A stretch of 7,831 nucleotides of DNA from CAZMCT01 sp964564785 (GTDB taxonomy: Bacteria; Planctomycetota; Phycisphaerae; UBA1845; Fen-1342), in NCBI GenBank assembly GCA_964564785.1, contig CAZMCT010000147.1:1-7831 (forward strand), in the 5' to 3' direction. Below are positions 6,076 to 7,831 of this stretch, piece after piece (positions within the stretch are counted from its first letter, which is position 1; every line of letters starts with the position of its first letter). The translations under genes and the position numbers were made by a program. The notes below the pieces were generated by a model. The model made no database searches. It saw nothing but the letters and a program-made list of their open reading frames with translations, and had not been told where the DNA came from.

Positions 6076-6080
6076 CCTTG

Positions 6081-6635
6081 ATGGACGTGATGGTTCCGAA
6101 GCGCGTCTTCTTTACGCGCGGCGTCGGAAAGCACCGGCACAACCTGGAGTCGTTCGAGGCGGCCCTGCGCGACGCGGGCATCGCCCAGTGCAACCTCGTC
6201 AAGGTCTCCAGCATTTACCCGCCGGGCTGCAAGATCATCTCGCGCAACGTGGGTCTGTCGTGCCTCACGGCCGGGCAGATCACTTACTGCGTCATGGCGG
6301 ACGCCCGCACCGATGAGCCGAACCGCCTGGTTTCGGCGGGCATCGGTTTGGCGGTCCCCGCGAAGGGCGACCAGTTCGGCTACATCTCCGAGCACCACGG
6401 CTTCGGCATGACGGAGAAAAAGACCGCCGACTTCGTCGAAGACATGGCCGCCAGCATGCTCGCCACGACCCTCGGCATCGAGTTCGATCCGAACCTGGCG
6501 TACGACGCGCGCCGCGAGGTCTACAAGATGAGCGGTCAGATCGTCCAGACCCGCGCCGTGGTGCAGACGGCCGAGGGCGACAAGAACGGCCTGTGGACCA
6601 CGGTCGTCGCGGCGGCGATTTTCCTGTTCGATTAG
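6081..6635 (+). CDS. pdaD: Pyruvoyl-dependent arginine decarboxylase (184 aa)
   Basis: The enzyme decarboxylates L-arginine to agmatine with a covalent pyruvoyl group instead of pyridoxal phosphate, in the cytoplasm. The length is close to that of the Methanocaldococcus jannaschii enzyme (165 aa). The self-cleavage motif is LVKVSSIYPPGC (39-50). By family precedent the chain splits between Ser43 and Ser44, and Ser44 becomes the pyruvoyl cap of the larger subunit. GYISEHHGFG (100-109) places Glu104 where the family has its catalytic acid. The N-terminal KRVFFTRGVGKHRHNLESFEAAL and the conserved C-terminal small-residue helix (TTVVAAAIFLFD) fit the fold. The next gene, 65 nt downstream, is an agmatinase-type enzyme that would consume the agmatine. 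No pyridoxal-type SpeA is seen in the window. Confidence 0.93.
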   Translation: MDVMVPKRVFFTRGVGKHRHNLESFEAALRDAGIAQCNLVKVSSIYPPGCKIISRNVGLSCLTAGQITYCVMADARTDEPNRLVSAGIGLAVPAKGDQFGYISEHHGFGMTEKKTADFVEDMAASMLATTLGIEFDPNLAYDARREVYKMSGQIVQTRAVVQTAEGDKNGLWTTVVAAAIFLFD

Positions 6636-6663
6636 GCGCAAACCCCGCCCTCGTTGCGCGGGG
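6636..6663 (+). other. Alternative hairpins in the pdaD-speB spacer
   Basis: Directly after the pdaD stop, GCGCAA (6636-6641) can pair with TTGCGC (6654-6659). Alternatively CCCCGC (6643-6648) can pair with GCGGGG (6658-6663). The two pairings share bases 6658-6659 and exclude each other. There is no T-tract. The structure may set relative expression or stability of the two cistrons. Confidence 0.3.
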
Positions 6664-6700
6664 GCTGGGGGAGAGTACCCGTCGGGCAGGGTCGAAGTCC

Positions 6701-7573
6701 ATGGCTGCCACCGTCCCCGACAACTTCCTCGGCCTGCCCGCCCGCCTGAGCCGCTACGACTCCGCCCGCTTCGCCGTGCTTCCCGTGCCCTACGACGCCA
6801 CTACCAGCTTCGGCGTCGGCGCGCGCGACGGCCCGCGGGCGATCGTGACCGCTTCGCAGCAGGTCGAGCTGTTCGACGAACAACTCGGTCGCGATTCCTC
6901 CGCGGCTGGAGTGGCCACGTTGCCGCCGCTCGAAGCGGTCGCCCGCGGCCCGGCCGACATGGTCCGGTCGATCTGCGCCGCGGCCCGGCCGGTCGTCCGC
7001 GACGGCAAGTTCCTGATCGGCCTGGGCGGCGAGCACAGCATCACGGCCGGGCTGGTGCGGGCAGTGGCCGGCCGGCACAAGAACCTGAGCGTGCTCCAGA
7101 TTGACGCGCATGCCGACCTGCGGGCCGAGTACCAGGGCACGCCGTACAGCCACGCGTCGGTCATGCGGCGGATTCACGACCTGAGAATCCCGGCCGTGGG
7201 CGTCGGTGTCCGCAACTATTCGGCCGAGGAGGCGCGTTTCATCCGCCGCGCACGGAAGCCGATCTTCAGCGCGCACCTGTGCCGCGAGTCGAAGACCTGG
7301 GTTGAGGACGTCGTCGCGACGCTCACGCCCAGCGTCTACGTGACGATCGACATCGATGGCTTCGACCCCGCGTATGCTCCCGGCACCGGGACGCCCGAAC
7401 CCGGGGGCCTCGACTGGTATCAGGTGACGGGCCTGCTCGCGGCCGTCGCCGCCCGCCGCCGGATCGTGGCGGCGGATGTGGTCGAGGTGAAGCCGATCCC
7501 CGGCAACACGGTCACGGAGTTTCTCGCGGCGAAGCTGATGTATCGCCTCATCGGATTGGTGGTGCCGGCGTAG
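6701..7573 (+). CDS. speB: Agmatinase-type ureohydrolase (290 aa)
   Basis: This arginase/agmatinase superfamily enzyme is predicted to hydrolyse agmatine to putrescine and urea at a binuclear manganese centre. All six metal ligands are visible: His112 in GLGGEHSIT, Asp135/His137/Asp139 in DAHADLR, and Asp217/Asp219 in TIDIDGFDP. The signature continues as PGTGTPEPGGL (227-237). His151 in the YSHASVMRRI segment and Glu262 in DVVEVKP also fit the family. The ATG at 6701 is preceded by AGGG (6688-6691) at 9 nt, and the N-terminus fits family length. The frame is open upstream to 6593, but that would overlap pdaD. The substrate is inferred from the adjacent arginine decarboxylase. From sequence alone, arginase, guanidinobutyrase or another ureohydrolase is possible. 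Confidence 0.92.
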   Translation: MAATVPDNFLGLPARLSRYDSARFAVLPVPYDATTSFGVGARDGPRAIVTASQQVELFDEQLGRDSSAAGVATLPPLEAVARGPADMVRSICAAARPVVRDGKFLIGLGGEHSITAGLVRAVAGRHKNLSVLQIDAHADLRAEYQGTPYSHASVMRRIHDLRIPAVGVGVRNYSAEEARFIRRARKPIFSAHLCRESKTWVEDVVATLTPSVYVTIDIDGFDPAYAPGTGTPEPGGLDWYQVTGLLAAVAARRRIVAADVVEVKPIPGNTVTEFLAAKLMYRLIGLVVPA

Positions 7574-7586
7574 GAGCGCCGCACGC

Positions 7587-7718
7587 TGTCATTCCGAGGA
7601 GCGCAGCGACGAGGAATCTGGCTGCGGATCAGGAAGACCCGCGGCGCGGAACGAGGTTTTCTCCGGCCGAGGCCAGATGCCCCGTCGATCGCCCGCGGCG
7701 ATCTCGTTCGGGATGACG
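7587..7718. repeat. Imperfect long inverted repeat of the TGTCATTCCGAG type
   Basis: The left arm (7587-7622, starting TGTCATTCCGAGGAGCGC) and right arm (7672-7718, ending GGGATGACG) are imperfect reverse complements. ATCTGGC (7616-7622) pairs perfectly with GCCAGAT (7672-7678), and GTCATTCC (7588-7595) pairs with GGGATGAC with one mismatch. About 49 bp separate the arms. The arm sequence resembles a palindromic dispersed repeat seen in many bacterial intergenic regions. It has no coding capacity. It starts 13 bp after the speB stop and could form a large hairpin at the mRNA 3' end. Confidence 0.65.
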
Positions 7719-7789
7719 ACCGCGCGCCCGCGGCGCTCGCGCTGGCGACAGCCCTCCGGCGCCGGCGTGTCACCGACCGCCCGGCACCC

Positions 7790-7819
7790 TTGTCACGTCC
7801 GCCCGCACGCGGTTAGCGT
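7790..7819 (+). promoter_or_regulatory. Possible promoter of a leaderless gene at the window edge
   Basis: TTGTCA (7790-7795, 5 of 6 to the -35 consensus) and TAGCGT (7814-7819) are 18 bp apart. An ATG at 7826 begins 6 nt after the -10, where transcription would start, and no Shine-Dalgarno fits. Only two codons of the possible gene are in the window, so no product can be named. Confidence 0.35.
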
Positions 7820-7831
7820 GCCCCCATGCCC

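Noticed and set aside
5829..6080. N-terminal extension of pdaD from the ATG at 5829
   Set aside because: A perfect AGGAGG lies 6 nt before the ATG at 6081, the candidate promoter lies inside the extension, and the extra residues are Arg/Gly-rich and not family-like.

Overview
The window is GC-rich bacterial DNA and most likely comes from a planctomycete (Phycisphaerae-like) metagenome assembly. This assignment is inference. It rests on a secreted protein with a Cys-rich CCxPHxxPGC module followed by a pre-peptidase-like domain, on a tandem paralogous secreted protein, on palindromic GGCACAGCC-type repeats that I recall as frequent in planctomycete genomes, and on an archaeal-style pyruvoyl arginine decarboxylase. 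The window contains a 10-N scaffold gap at 5599-5608.

Left part (22-3066, minus strand): two exported proteins share an uncharacterised domain of about 350 residues. The downstream copy (22-1677) also carries an N-terminal Cys-rich module and a PPC-like domain. Each copy has its own signal peptide and its own candidate promoter.

Middle (3228-5499, minus strand): peptide chain release factor 2 (prfB) is encoded in two frames joined by a classic CUU-UGA-C programmed +1 frameshift. The true start is at 4371 and the protein is 380 residues long. Upstream lie three 34-bp tandem hairpin repeats and then a stand-alone homocysteine-binding methyltransferase (4615-5499) with its zinc cysteines intact.

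Around the gap (5552-5696): a strong minus-strand intrinsic terminator abuts the Ns. Beyond the Ns is an 88-bp piece encoding 29 residues of a YraQ/ArsP-type permease. That piece ends exactly at the second copy of a 17-bp sequence whose first copy ends at the gap. A mis-scaffolded or rearranged junction is the simplest reading.

Right part (5975-7573, plus strand): pyruvoyl-dependent arginine decarboxylase (pdaD) and an agmatinase-type ureohydrolase (speB) form a probable two-gene operon converting arginine to agmatine and then to putrescine plus urea. It is followed by an imperfect long inverted repeat of the TGTCATTCCGAG type and, at the edge, the possible leaderless start of another gene.

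I see no clear undescribed multi-gene system. The most distinctive items are the duplicated secreted family, the frameshifted prfB and the chimeric junction at the gap.
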